A DNA stretch of 64,000 bases from Georgenia sp. EYE_87 (GTDB taxonomy: Bacteria; Actinomycetota; Actinomycetes; Actinomycetales; Actinomycetaceae), in assembly GCF_023148685.1 (NCBI RefSeq), contig NZ_JAHXNL010000003.1, positions 226,379 to 290,378 on the forward strand, in the 5' to 3' direction. Made by a program: the position numbers and the translations under genes. Under the pieces are notes generated by a model, which was not told the origin of the DNA, ran no database searches, and saw only the letters and a list, made by a program, of their open reading frames with translations. Shown piece by piece: positions 41,388 to 48,871 of the stretch. Every line of letters starts with the position of its first letter. Positions within the stretch are counted from its first letter, which is position 1.

Positions 41388-41413
41388 CTGTGCCCCGGCC
41401 GGACGGGCGCCCC

Positions 41414-42037
41414 CTAGAACCCGCCCCAGCGCTCGACGTGCGGCGCGTCGGGGTCGCGCATGTCGATGACGACCTCCGACCGGTTCACCGGGTCGGCGAT
41501 CTCGCGGTAGAGCCGCAGGGCCGGCAGGTATCGCTCCTGGTAGCGGGCCTTGACCGCCTCGGGCTCGTCGTCCTCCTCGTTGAGCCGGCCCAGGACGCGC
41601 TCGAGGGTGACCGACTCGGGCACCGAGAGGTAGATGCGCAGGTGCCAGAGGTCCTCGAGCTCGGGGCGCAGCAGGCTCATGCCGTCGACGAGCACCACCG
41701 TCCCGGGTTTCTCGTGGGCCGGGTCGCCGATCGTGATCTCGCGGATGCGCTCCAGCGGGTAGACGTTCTCGTACACCCAGTGCGGGTCCGCCGCCTGGGC
41801 CGAGCGCCGGAGGACGAGCGGAATGATCAGGTCGTCCGCGCTGAACCGGCGCAGCTCCGCACCGTTGGGCAGCATCGGGTACAGGACGTCGTCGAGGTCG
41901 CGGGCGAACGTCGTCTTCCCGGCGGCGTCGGGCCCGTCGATCGCCACGTGGAAGGAGGGCGTGCCCACGGCCCGCTCGCTGATGCCCCGCGCGATGCGCT
42001 CGAGGACCTGGCGGCGCTGCTCCGTCGCTGGTGCCAT
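41414..42037 (-). CDS. Uridine kinase-like P-loop phosphotransferase
   Basis: 207 residues from the ATG at 42037. The P-loop is GPDAAGKTTFA (about residues 34-44), followed by RRFSADDLIIPLVLR (the nucleoside-contact region), VLVDGMSLLRPELEDLWHLRIYLSVPE (Walker B and strand) and the closing lid-like DERYQERYLPALRLY region (here KARYQERYLPALRLYREIADP). This is the actinobacterial uridine kinase-like family; whether it really phosphorylates uridine is unproven. TACGAT 6 bases before the ATG suggests a leaderless mRNA. Confidence 0.82.
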   Translation of the reverse strand: MAPATEQRRQVLERIARGISERAVGTPSFHVAIDGPDAAGKTTFARDLDDVLYPMLPNGAELRRFSADDLIIPLVLRRSAQAADPHWVYENVYPLERIREITIGDPAHEKPGTVVLVDGMSLLRPELEDLWHLRIYLSVPESVTLERVLGRLNEEDDEPEAVKARYQERYLPALRLYREIADPVNRSEVVIDMRDPDAPHVERWGGF

Positions 42038-42043
42038 GCCGTG

Positions 42044-42049
42044 ATCGTA
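42044..42049 (-). promoter_or_regulatory. -10 element TACGAT for a probably leaderless mRNA
   Basis: TACGAT on the minus strand ends exactly 6 bases before the ATG at 42037, with no Shine-Dalgarno between. Confidence 0.5.
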
Positions 42050-42108
42050 GAGTTCCCGGCGGGGAGGTACGAGCGGGACGCACCGGGGCGTGCGCGGCTT
42101 CAGCGGCT

Positions 42109-43188
42109 TCAGCGGAGCAGCAGCACCCCGCCGAGCGAGAGAGCGGCCGCGACGACGGCGGCGGCCAGGCCGAGCAGGAGCGCGGGCCCGCCCCGGCTGA
42201 CGAGCGCCCGGACGTTGACCCCGGCCCCCAGCGCCACCATGGCGACCGTGAGCAGGAACGTCGAGGCGACCTGCACCCCCTCCACCACCCCGGCGGGCAC
42301 GGGCAGCAGCGAGCGCACCGCCACGAGCACGAGGAACCCGACCACGAAGCCGGGCACGAGCGGGGGCCGTGCGGCGGCGTGGTGGGGCGGGGCGGCGCCG
42401 GCGAGGACCGCGTCGGCCGACTCCACCGCCGCCAGCCGTTCCGCCTCCACGCGGGCGCGGCGGCTGCGCGCGAAGCTCACCCCCGCCACCAGCGGCGCGA
42501 GCAGCACCACCCTGCCGAGCTTGGTGAGCACCGCCGTCGCCAGCACCGCCTCACCGACCAGCCCGCCCGCCGCGACGACCTGCCCGACCTCGTGGACGGC
42601 GGCGCCGAGCCACACGCCCGTGGCGTGGGCGTCGAGCGCGAGGGCTGCGGCGAGCGGGGGCAGCGCGAGCATCGAGACGGTGCCGAAGATCGTCACGGCG
42701 GCGACGGCGGTGGTGGCGGCCGCGTCGACGTCCTCCTCGCGGTCGCGGTCGGCGGTACCGGCGACGGCGGCCATCGCGGCGACGGCCGACGCCCCGCAGA
42801 TCGCCGTACCGGTGGCCAGCAGCAGCGTCAGGGTGGCGGGCACACGCAGCAGGCGGCCCAGGAGCAGCGTCAGGGACCAGGTGCCCGCCACCGTGACGAG
42901 GATGACGGCGAGCGCGCCCCAGCCGAGGCCGATCACCTCGGGGACCGAGAGCTGCAGCCCGAGCAGGACGACACCGAGCCGGAGCACCGTGCGGGCGCTG
43001 TAGCGCACCCCGTCCTCGGCGGCAGCGGGGACCAGGCGGAGGTTGCGGAGCAGGACGCCGACGAGGATCGCGACGAGCAGGGCCGAGACCACCGGCACGG
43101 CCCGGTTGAGGGCGAGCGCCGCCACCGCGACGAGCGCGGTGAGCAGCAGCCCGGGAGCGCGGCGGCGCCAGGAGGTCGGGTCGGGCAC
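42109..43188 (-). CDS. YeiH-family putative sulfate exporter / membrane protein
   Basis: 359 residues from the GTG at 43188 (VPDPTSWRRRAPG); an ATG at 43275 would add 29 residues of no family likeness. About ten membrane segments; the family motifs TGTAICGASAVAAMA, AVTIFGTVSMLALPPL, GAAVHEVGQVVAAG and LTKLGRVVLLAPLV are all there. YeiH proteins (UPF0324) are often labelled sulfate exporters on thin evidence. It diverges from a secreted beta-propeller protein gene. Confidence 0.87.
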   Translation of the reverse strand: MPDPTSWRRRAPGLLLTALVAVAALALNRAVPVVSALLVAILVGVLLRNLRLVPAAAEDGVRYSARTVLRLGVVLLGLQLSVPEVIGLGWGALAVILVTVAGTWSLTLLLGRLLRVPATLTLLLATGTAICGASAVAAMAAVAGTADRDREEDVDAAATTAVAAVTIFGTVSMLALPPLAAALALDAHATGVWLGAAVHEVGQVVAAGGLVGEAVLATAVLTKLGRVVLLAPLVAGVSFARSRRARVEAERLAAVESADAVLAGAAPPHHAAARPPLVPGFVVGFLVLVAVRSLLPVPAGVVEGVQVASTFLLTVAMVALGAGVNVRALVSRGGPALLLGLAAAVVAAALSLGGVLLLR

Positions 43189-43320
43189 CGCCCCAGCATG
43201 CCGCACGGCGGGTATCCCCTCTCTACCGCCCGGCCGCGACCGGGGATTCTGCCGCCTCGCGGGCGCGCCTACCATGGACCGTCAGCACGGCTCTGACCGG
43301 CCTCCGGGCCGGAACGGCGG

Positions 43321-44316
43321 GTGATCGTGATGGTGCGACGCTGGTTGGCTGCCCTGGGCGCGGCCCTGCTCCTCACCGCCGGCGCCGCGGTCGGTGCCAC
43401 GGCTCACCCCGACCACCACCGCGGGTTCCCGGACCGGATCGAGCTCCCCAGCGGGTTCCAGCCGGAGGGCATCGCCGTCCGCGGCCGGACCGCCTGGCTC
43501 GGCTCGCTGGCCGACGGCGACATCTACCGGGTGGACCTGCGGACCGGCGAGGGCGAGGTCATCTCCGAGGGCGCTGGCCCGGGCACCACGTCCGTGGGGC
43601 TGAAGATCGACCGGCACGGGCGGCTGTTCGTGGCGGGCGGCTTCGCGGGCGACGCGCGCGTCGTCGACACCGAGACCGGCGAGACGCTGGCGTCCTACCG
43701 CCTGGCGGGCGCGCCGACGATCGTCAACGACGTGGTGCTCACCCGGCACTCGGCGTGGTTCACCGACTCCAGCCAGGCCGTCCTGCACCGGCTGCCGCTG
43801 GGCCCCCACGGCAGCCTGCCGGACGCCGACGAGGTCGAGCACCTGAGGCTGAGCGGCGAGTGGGAGCAGATCCCCGGCCAGTACCCGGCCGGCATCAACG
43901 CCAACGGCATCGAGCGGACGCCCGACCGTCGCGGGCTGCTCGTGGTGAACTCCGCCGCCGGCGTCCTCTTCCGCGTCGACCCGCGCACGGGCGACGCCCG
44001 CCGGGTGGAGCTCACGGACCCCGACGACCTCAACGGCGACCCCGCCGACGACGACGAGGTCATGCTCACCGGCGGCGACGGGCTGCTGCTGCGCGGGCGC
44101 AACCTGTACGTGGTGCTCAACCGCGGCGCGGTGTACGAGTTCGACCTGGACCGCTCCGCCCGCGCCGGCACCCTGGACGAGGTCATCACCAGCGACGACT
44201 TCGCCGTCCCGACGACGGCGGCCCGGCTCGGCCGCTGGCTGTACATCCCGAACGCCCGCTTCGACGTCACGCCGACGCCGACCACGGAGTACTGGATCAC
44301 GCGCGTCGACCGGTGA
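43321..44316 (+). CDS. Secreted SMP-30/NHL-like beta-propeller protein
   Basis: 331 residues; GTG at 43321 (a GTG at 43327 and ATG at 43330 are alternatives). A signal peptide covers about residues 1-28 (MVRRWLAALGAALLLTAGAAVGATA). The rest consists of repeating blades (FQPEGIAVRGRTAWLGSLADGDIYRVDL; VNDVVLTRHSAWFTDS; NGIERTPDRRGLLVVNSAAGVLFRVD; TAARLGRWLYIPNAR) as in SMP-30/gluconolactonase-like propellers. A lactonase activity is possible but the metal ligands cannot be assigned. A 6-bp perfect hairpin (43297-43312) precedes the start, and -10-like TACCAT lies at 43270-43275. Confidence 0.75.
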   Translation: MIVMVRRWLAALGAALLLTAGAAVGATAHPDHHRGFPDRIELPSGFQPEGIAVRGRTAWLGSLADGDIYRVDLRTGEGEVISEGAGPGTTSVGLKIDRHGRLFVAGGFAGDARVVDTETGETLASYRLAGAPTIVNDVVLTRHSAWFTDSSQAVLHRLPLGPHGSLPDADEVEHLRLSGEWEQIPGQYPAGINANGIERTPDRRGLLVVNSAAGVLFRVDPRTGDARRVELTDPDDLNGDPADDDEVMLTGGDGLLLRGRNLYVVLNRGAVYEFDLDRSARAGTLDEVITSDDFAVPTTAARLGRWLYIPNARFDVTPTPTTEYWITRVDR

Positions 44317-44419
44317 CGCGGCCCCCCGGGGAGGGCACGGTCGGCGGCCTCGGTGCCCGGCGGGCCGCGCCCTGGCTCGCGGGCAGCGAGTTCCCCGGTC
44401 CAGAGCCGGCGGGGGAACT

Positions 44420-44461
44420 AGATCGGGGTTCTGGTTCAGATGCGAACCAGAACCTCGATCT
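44420..44461. repeat. Inverted repeat, copy 2 of the dispersed element
   Basis: Arms at 44420-44436 and 44445-44461 are 17 bp with one mismatch around an 8-bp loop. The right arm plus its flank is the reverse complement of the 21-mer at 13134-13154 with a single difference. Located in the 221-bp gap between two rightward genes; no gene is supported in that gap. Confidence 0.85.
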
Positions 44462-44537
44462 CGCTGCAGGCTGCGGCCGGTGCCGCGGCTCGGCGACGCC
44501 CCCACCGCCCGCCGGTGCGACGTGCTTGAGTAGCGGC

Positions 44538-45215
44538 ATGGGATCCAGGCGGGCATGGCGCACGTCGCCGACCCGCCGCACGACCGCCCACCGCACGACG
44601 GCCCGCCGCACGACCGCCCACCGGCGGGCGGTCCGGCGGCGGGTGCTCGTCATGCGCGCCGTCGTGCTCGCGCTGCTCGTCGTCGGCGGCGTCTCGGCGG
44701 TCAACGCCGTCGCCGGCGGGCCGCCGCCGAAGGCGCTGAGCGCGAACGTCGGCCCGGTGGTCGAGCTGCCGGCGCCGCCGCAGGCGTGGACCGGCGGGCG
44801 TACCGGCTGCACCGTGCCCGACCCGAGCGGCACCGGCGGCTGCGTCACGGGCGCGACGGCCTGGCTGGTGGACCAGCTCGGCTCCGCCGTCGGGGCGGTG
44901 CCGGTGACCTGCTGGTCCGAGCACGCGTGGAACCCCGCCTCGGACCACCCCGACGGGCGCGGCTGCGACTTCTTCTTCGGGGCCGCGGGCGAGTTCCCCG
45001 CCGGGGATGACCTGGTGCGCGGGTGGGCCGTGGCGCAGTGGCTGCGGGTGCACGCGGAGGCCCTCGACGTGGACTACGTGATCTGGCAGGGGCGGATCTG
45101 GCAGGCGGACCGGGCCGAGGCGGGCTGGACGCGCTACACCGGCGGCGGCGTCTACGACCCGGAGGACGCCACGGGCGGGCACCACGACCACGTGCACGTC
45201 TCGCTGCGCGGATAG
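44538..45215 (+). CDS. Membrane-anchored M15-like (ARB_07466-type) cell-wall protein
   Basis: 225 residues from the ATG at 44538; an ATG at 44652 would drop the first 38. The N-terminus is a Thr/Arg/His repeat (RRTTAH, RTTARRTTAH) from a 15-bp DNA repeat at about 44577-44625. A membrane segment follows (VVLALLVVGGVSAVNAVAGG). The C-terminal domain has SEHAWNPASDHPDGRGCDFFF and HHDHVHVS, the H-x6-D and H-x-H pattern of LAS/M15-type zinc peptidases and the ARB_07466 C-terminal family. Likely acts on peptidoglycan outside the membrane; activity is not shown. Confidence 0.72.
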   Translation: MGSRRAWRTSPTRRTTAHRTTARRTTAHRRAVRRRVLVMRAVVLALLVVGGVSAVNAVAGGPPPKALSANVGPVVELPAPPQAWTGGRTGCTVPDPSGTGGCVTGATAWLVDQLGSAVGAVPVTCWSEHAWNPASDHPDGRGCDFFFGAAGEFPAGDDLVRGWAVAQWLRVHAEALDVDYVIWQGRIWQADRAEAGWTRYTGGGVYDPEDATGGHHDHVHVSLRG

Positions 45216-45251
45216 CACGGCCGCGATGGCGGTGGCCGCCGCGGAGCCCTC

Positions 45252-45257
45252 TACGAT
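45252..45257 (+). promoter_or_regulatory. -10 element TACGAT for a probably leaderless mRNA
   Basis: TACGAT ends 6 bases before the ATG at 45264, with no Shine-Dalgarno. Same hexamer and spacing as at 42044-42049. Confidence 0.5.
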
Positions 45258-45263
45258 GGCGCG

Positions 45264-45845
45264 ATGAGCGAAGCCACCGCGTTCGACGACGGCGCCACCA
45301 CCTCCGGCCTGGAGGAGCGCGAGGTCCTGGGCTGGGCGGAGTTCGGCGAGGCCGCCCGGGAGCTGGCACGGGAGGTCGTGCGCTCGGGCTGGATGCCCGA
45401 CCTCGTGGTCGCCGTCGCCCGGGGCGGGCTCGTCCCGGCCGGCGCCGTCGCCTACGCGCTGGGCACCAAGGCGATGGGCACGCTGAACGTGGAGTTCTAC
45501 ACCGGCGTCGCCGAGACGCTGCCCGAGCCGGTGGTCCTGCCGCCGCTGATGGACACCTCGGAGCTGCCAGGTCGCAAGGTGCTCGTGGTCGACGACGTCG
45601 CCGACTCGGGCAGGACCCTCGCCCTCGTCATGGACCTCATCCGGTCCAAGGGCCTGCCCGCCGACCTTGACCTCGACCTCGACCTGGACGACGCGGCGGC
45701 CGAGTCGCTCCGCGTGGAGGCCAGGTCCGCCGTCATCTACGCCAAGCCGCGCTCGGTGATCGAGCCCGACTACGTCTGGCGGCGCACCGACCGCTGGATC
45801 ATGTTCCCCTGGTCCTCCCAGCCCCCGGTGACGGAGGAGCTCTAG
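45264..45845 (+). CDS. Phosphoribosyltransferase-family protein
   Basis: 193 residues. PDLVVAVARGGLVPAGAVAYALG is the N-terminal substrate region, and KVLVVDDVADSGRTLALVMDLI is the PRPP-binding loop with the two acidic residues. It resembles Gpt/xanthine-guanine-type enzymes but the purine specificity loop is not recognisable. A short Asp/Leu repeat (DLDLDLDLDD) interrupts the C-terminal part, encoded by a 6-bp repeat. The C-terminus VWRRTDRWIMFPWSS is typical of this actinobacterial subfamily. Confidence 0.83.
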   Translation: MSEATAFDDGATTSGLEEREVLGWAEFGEAARELAREVVRSGWMPDLVVAVARGGLVPAGAVAYALGTKAMGTLNVEFYTGVAETLPEPVVLPPLMDTSELPGRKVLVVDDVADSGRTLALVMDLIRSKGLPADLDLDLDLDDAAAESLRVEARSAVIYAKPRSVIEPDYVWRRTDRWIMFPWSSQPPVTEEL

Positions 45846-46406
45846 CTAGCCCCGCAGCTGCTCGGCCGGCTGGCCCAGGCGCTCGCGCAGGTGCGCCACC
45901 AGCCCGTCCGCGCCGCGCTCGACGACGGCGAGGGTGTCGTAGAACCCGTCGTGCTCGCCGTACCAGGGGTCCGGCACGTCGAGGTCGTACTCCCCGGCGG
46001 TCGCCCTGTCCGGCGCGGTGTCGTCGAACTCGCGCCAGAGGCGGACCTCCGCGGTGCGCGGGTCGGCGTCCCGCTCCGCGCGCAGCCGCAGGGCGCGCGC
46101 TTGCTGGTTGGTCATCGCCAGGGCGAGGTCGTACTCCCCCAGCTCGTGGGCGGCCACCTGGTGCGCGCGGTGGTGCGGCACCGGGTAGCCGTGCTCGGCC
46201 AGCACCGCGCGGGCGCGGCGGTCGATGGGGTTGCCGTGCTCCTCGTCGCTGATGCCGGCCGAGGCCACCTCGACGGCTTCGGCGAGCCCGGCCGCGGCCA
46301 GCCGCTCCCGCAGCACCACCTCCCCCATGGGCGAGCGGCAGATGTTGCCGGTGCACACGACGAGGACGCGGAAGGGCCGGTCGGCGGGGGCGGTCATGCC
46401 GTCCAT
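45846..46406 (-). CDS. Low-molecular-weight protein-tyrosine phosphatase
   Basis: 186 residues. The active-site loop VCTGNICRSP carries Cys18 and Arg24 (numbering from the ATG at 46406; an ATG three codons on is equally plausible). The general acid is in DVPDPWYGEHDGFYDTLAVVE. All catalytic residues are present and the length fits secreted or cytosolic LMW-PTPs (PtpA type). Target unknown. Convergent with the phosphoribosyltransferase gene, whose stop codon it abuts. Confidence 0.93.
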   Translation of the reverse strand: MDGMTAPADRPFRVLVVCTGNICRSPMGEVVLRERLAAAGLAEAVEVASAGISDEEHGNPIDRRARAVLAEHGYPVPHHRAHQVAAHELGEYDLALAMTNQQARALRLRAERDADPRTAEVRLWREFDDTAPDRATAGEYDLDVPDPWYGEHDGFYDTLAVVERGADGLVAHLRERLGQPAEQLRG

Positions 46407-46425
46407 GGTGCCAGGGAAAAAGGTG

Positions 46426-46455
46426 GTGACACGGCCCGGGGGTCCGGCTTACGGT
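46426..46455 (+). promoter_or_regulatory. Promoter for the structured element
   Basis: GTGACA (46426-46431), an 18-bp spacer and TACGGT (46450-46455). Transcription would start near 46462, about 26 nt before the 12-codon frame and about 300 nt before the next large gene. Confidence 0.45.
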
Positions 46456-46461
46456 TGTCCG

Positions 46462-46600
46462 CACACGAGAAGGGAGGTGGTCCAGAGGTGAATATTCTTC
46501 GGACGCGTGAGGTGGCTACCCGCTAGCCCGTCTGTGGACGGACCCCCAAGGTCCTCCCGCCGACGGGCGGCGAGAACCAGGTGGTCACCGGAGTCCGCGG
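46462..46600 (+). ncRNA. Candidate structured leader or small RNA with a 12-codon frame
   Basis: After the promoter comes AAGGGAGGTGG, a near-perfect Shine-Dalgarno, then GTG at 46488 opening a 12-codon frame (VNILRTREVATR) that stops at 46526. The codons AAT ATT CTT are strikingly AT-rich for this genome. Three small stems follow: CCGTC/GACGG (46528-46541), GGACC/GGTCC (46540-46554) and CCGCC/GGCGG (46557-46570). Codon choice suggests that the DNA or RNA sequence, not only the peptide, is under selection. The rest of the 350-bp gap up to 46758 shows no gene. It could be the leader of the ACT-domain gene or a free small RNA; I cannot name the family. Confidence 0.35.
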
Positions 46601-46758
46601 GGCCGTGACATCGTCCATCACGGCACCCGGCCGAACGGCCGGGAACCCGCGGGCTCTCCCATGCTCGGCGGCGGGGATCGCCCACCGGCGGCGCACGGTT
46701 TACGCAACGGTTTCGTCCCGGCAACGCCGCCGGAACGGTCCGCCGTCACCCTTGGGCC

Positions 46759-47622
46759 ATGCCGCACGATCACGCCAACACCGCCGACCTGGCCTGCGAG
46801 GTCTGCGGACGGCTGCCGGAGCCGCGCAAGGGGCGCCTGACGACGGCGAGCATCATCGCCATGCTGCCCGTCGAGCTCGCCGTGCACGCCGCGGTGGTCT
46901 CGAGCGACCTGTCCCTCGTGGCGAAGGTGCTCGTCCTGACGGTCACCGCCACGACGCTCGTGATCTGGGTGGCGGAGCCCTCGGTGATGCGGGTCCTGCG
47001 ACGCTGGCTGCACGCACCGATCCTGCGCGAGCGTCGCCGGCTCGATAGCGCGGGCGCCCTCTGGCGCCTGCGCACGACCGTCGACGACACCCCCGGCGCG
47101 CTGGAGGCGATCACCATGCAGCTGGCCCTGCTCGAGGGCAACATCCTGAGCGTGCAGGTCCAGCCCGGGAGCGACGGCGCGATAGACGAGTTCGTCGTCG
47201 ACGTCCCCGAGCGGATCACCGCCCGCGATCTGGTCGAGGCGGTCGAGGACGGTGGCGGGCGCGACCCGCAGGTCTGGCCGACGACGGCGCTCGCCCTGAT
47301 CGACGGCCCGACGAAGGCGCTCTCCGCCGCGGTACGGGTGGCGGGCGCGCCGCAGGACCTCCCCGACGCCGTGGCCGACCTCCTCGGCGCCGAGGTGGTC
47401 GACGGCGGACCCGGGGCACCGAAGTCCTACCTGTCGGGCGACGCCGCGAGGCTGAAGGTCCACTCCCGCTGGCACGGCGCGGTGGTGCTCGCCCGGCCCG
47501 GGCAGCCGTTCACCGCCGCGGAGTCCGCGCGGGCGCACCGGCTGGCCGAGCTCGCGGAGGTCGTCGAGGGCGCCAGCGTGCGGCCGGGCGAGGCGTCGAC
47601 GGCGAGCTCACGCGACCGGTAG
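46759..47622 (+). CDS. ACT domain-containing membrane-associated protein
   Basis: 287 residues. The N-terminus has CEVCGRLPEPRKG (a C-x2-C pair), then two hydrophobic stretches (SIIAMLPVELAVHAAVV and LSLVAKVLVLTVTATTLVIWVA). An ACT domain begins near residue 98 (WRLRTTVDDTPGALEAITMQLALLEGNILSVQVQPG), and the C-terminal part may be a GNAT-like or second ligand domain. ACT domains bind amino acids; the ligand is unknown. The last 15 bp overlap the convergent M20 gene. Confidence 0.75.
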   Translation: MPHDHANTADLACEVCGRLPEPRKGRLTTASIIAMLPVELAVHAAVVSSDLSLVAKVLVLTVTATTLVIWVAEPSVMRVLRRWLHAPILRERRRLDSAGALWRLRTTVDDTPGALEAITMQLALLEGNILSVQVQPGSDGAIDEFVVDVPERITARDLVEAVEDGGGRDPQVWPTTALALIDGPTKALSAAVRVAGAPQDLPDAVADLLGAEVVDGGPGAPKSYLSGDAARLKVHSRWHGAVVLARPGQPFTAAESARAHRLAELAEVVEGASVRPGEASTASSRDR

Positions 47623-48862
47623 CCAGGTGCGCGCCGCCGTCACGAGCGCGGTCACGCCGAGGCCCAGCGTCGGCTCGACGACCGGGGCGTAGCGGGGCGA
47701 GTGGTTGGACGGCACCGTCAGCAGGGCCGGGTCGGACATGTCCCCGGTCGTGAAGAGGGACGGGTCCGTGCCGCCCAGCAACCAGTAGGACAGCGGTGCG
47801 CCCGAGCTCGTCGAGAGCACACCGACATCCTCGCTCCCGGCTCCGGCCCCCGGGTCCAGGACGTTCTCCGTGCCCAGCCAGGCGCCGAAGGCGTCGAGCG
47901 TCCGCTGCAGTGCCGCGGCGTCGTTCGCCACGACGGGGAACCGCTCGATCTCGGTGATCGTCGGCTCCTTCGGGGCTCCCGCCGTTGCGGCCTCGCCCCT
48001 CACGATGCGCGCGACGGCGTCGAGGATCCGCCGGCGCACGTGCTCGTCGTAGCTGCGGATGTTCAGCCGCAGCTCGGCCTCGCCGGGAATGACGTTCGCG
48101 GCATCGCCGGCGTGGATCGCGCCGATCGTGAGGACCGCGGTCGCCGTGCTCGGGATCTCGCGGGAGATGATCGTCTGCAGCCGGAGCACGGTCTCGGCGG
48201 CCATGACCACGGGATCGACCGAGGCCTCGGGCATCGACCCGTGGGCGCCCGTGCCGAAGAGGCGGACGCGCAGGGAGTCCGAGCCGGCGTACGACGGGCC
48301 CGCATGGCCCGCGACCCTGCCGGCGGGCAGCGGAGCGACGTGCTGCCCCAGCACGACGTCGGGCCGCGGGAACCGGACGAACAGGCCGTCGTCGACCATC
48401 GCCTGCGCGCCGGCGCCGAGCTCCTCCGCCGGCTGGAAGACCAGGAGCAACGTCCCGGCCCACGTGGACCGGTCGCGCGAGAGGACCTCCGCGGCGCCCA
48501 GCAGGCAGGCCGTGTGGAGGTCGTGGCCGCAGGCGTGGGAGACCGGGACGAGCACCCCGCCCTCGTTCCGGGCCGTCGCGGTGCTGGCGTACGCCAGACC
48601 GGTGTCCTCGGCGACCGGGAGCGCGTCCATGTCGGCCCGCAGCAGGGCGACCGGACCGGACCCGTTCCTCAGCAGCCCCACCACCCCGGTGCGTCCGAGC
48701 CCTCCGTGACGTCGAACCCCAGCGCGCGGAGCCGCTCGGCCACGACCCTCGCCGTCCGGTGCTCCTGGAACCCGAGCTCGGGATGGCGATGAAGGTCCTA
48801 CGCGGCGGCCCTCCTCGCAGCGTGCCCGATCTGTCGTCCGCGCCCTGCGGAGCCGGTGGCAT
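47608..48862 (-). pseudogene. M20-family amidohydrolase, frame broken at two sites
   Basis: The gene reads cleanly from about 48700 to the stop at 47608: LLRADMDALPV, the metal residues in HACGHDLHTA, PAEELGAGAQ, GTGAHGSMPE and NHSPRYAP, as in aminoacylase/hippurate hydrolase enzymes. The conserved start DLHRHPELGFQEHRTA ... GFDVTEG is in another frame (48797-48700). One missing G near 48700 (GAGGG) separates it from GRTGVVGLL, and one missing G near 48796 (TAGGAC) would turn an in-frame TAG into ...RRDLHRH and join it to an ATG at 48862. With both restored the protein is 418 residues. Shortened G-runs suggest sequencing error, but real decay is possible; the proposed ATG is only 9 bp from the divergent gene's start. 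Confidence 0.75.
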
Positions 48863-48871
48863 GCTGAAGGG

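Noticed and set aside
46528-46570. Reading the element at 46.5 kb as an actinobacterial 6C RNA
   Set aside because: Only one loop carries a C-run (five Cs); the 6C motif needs two hairpins each with about six.
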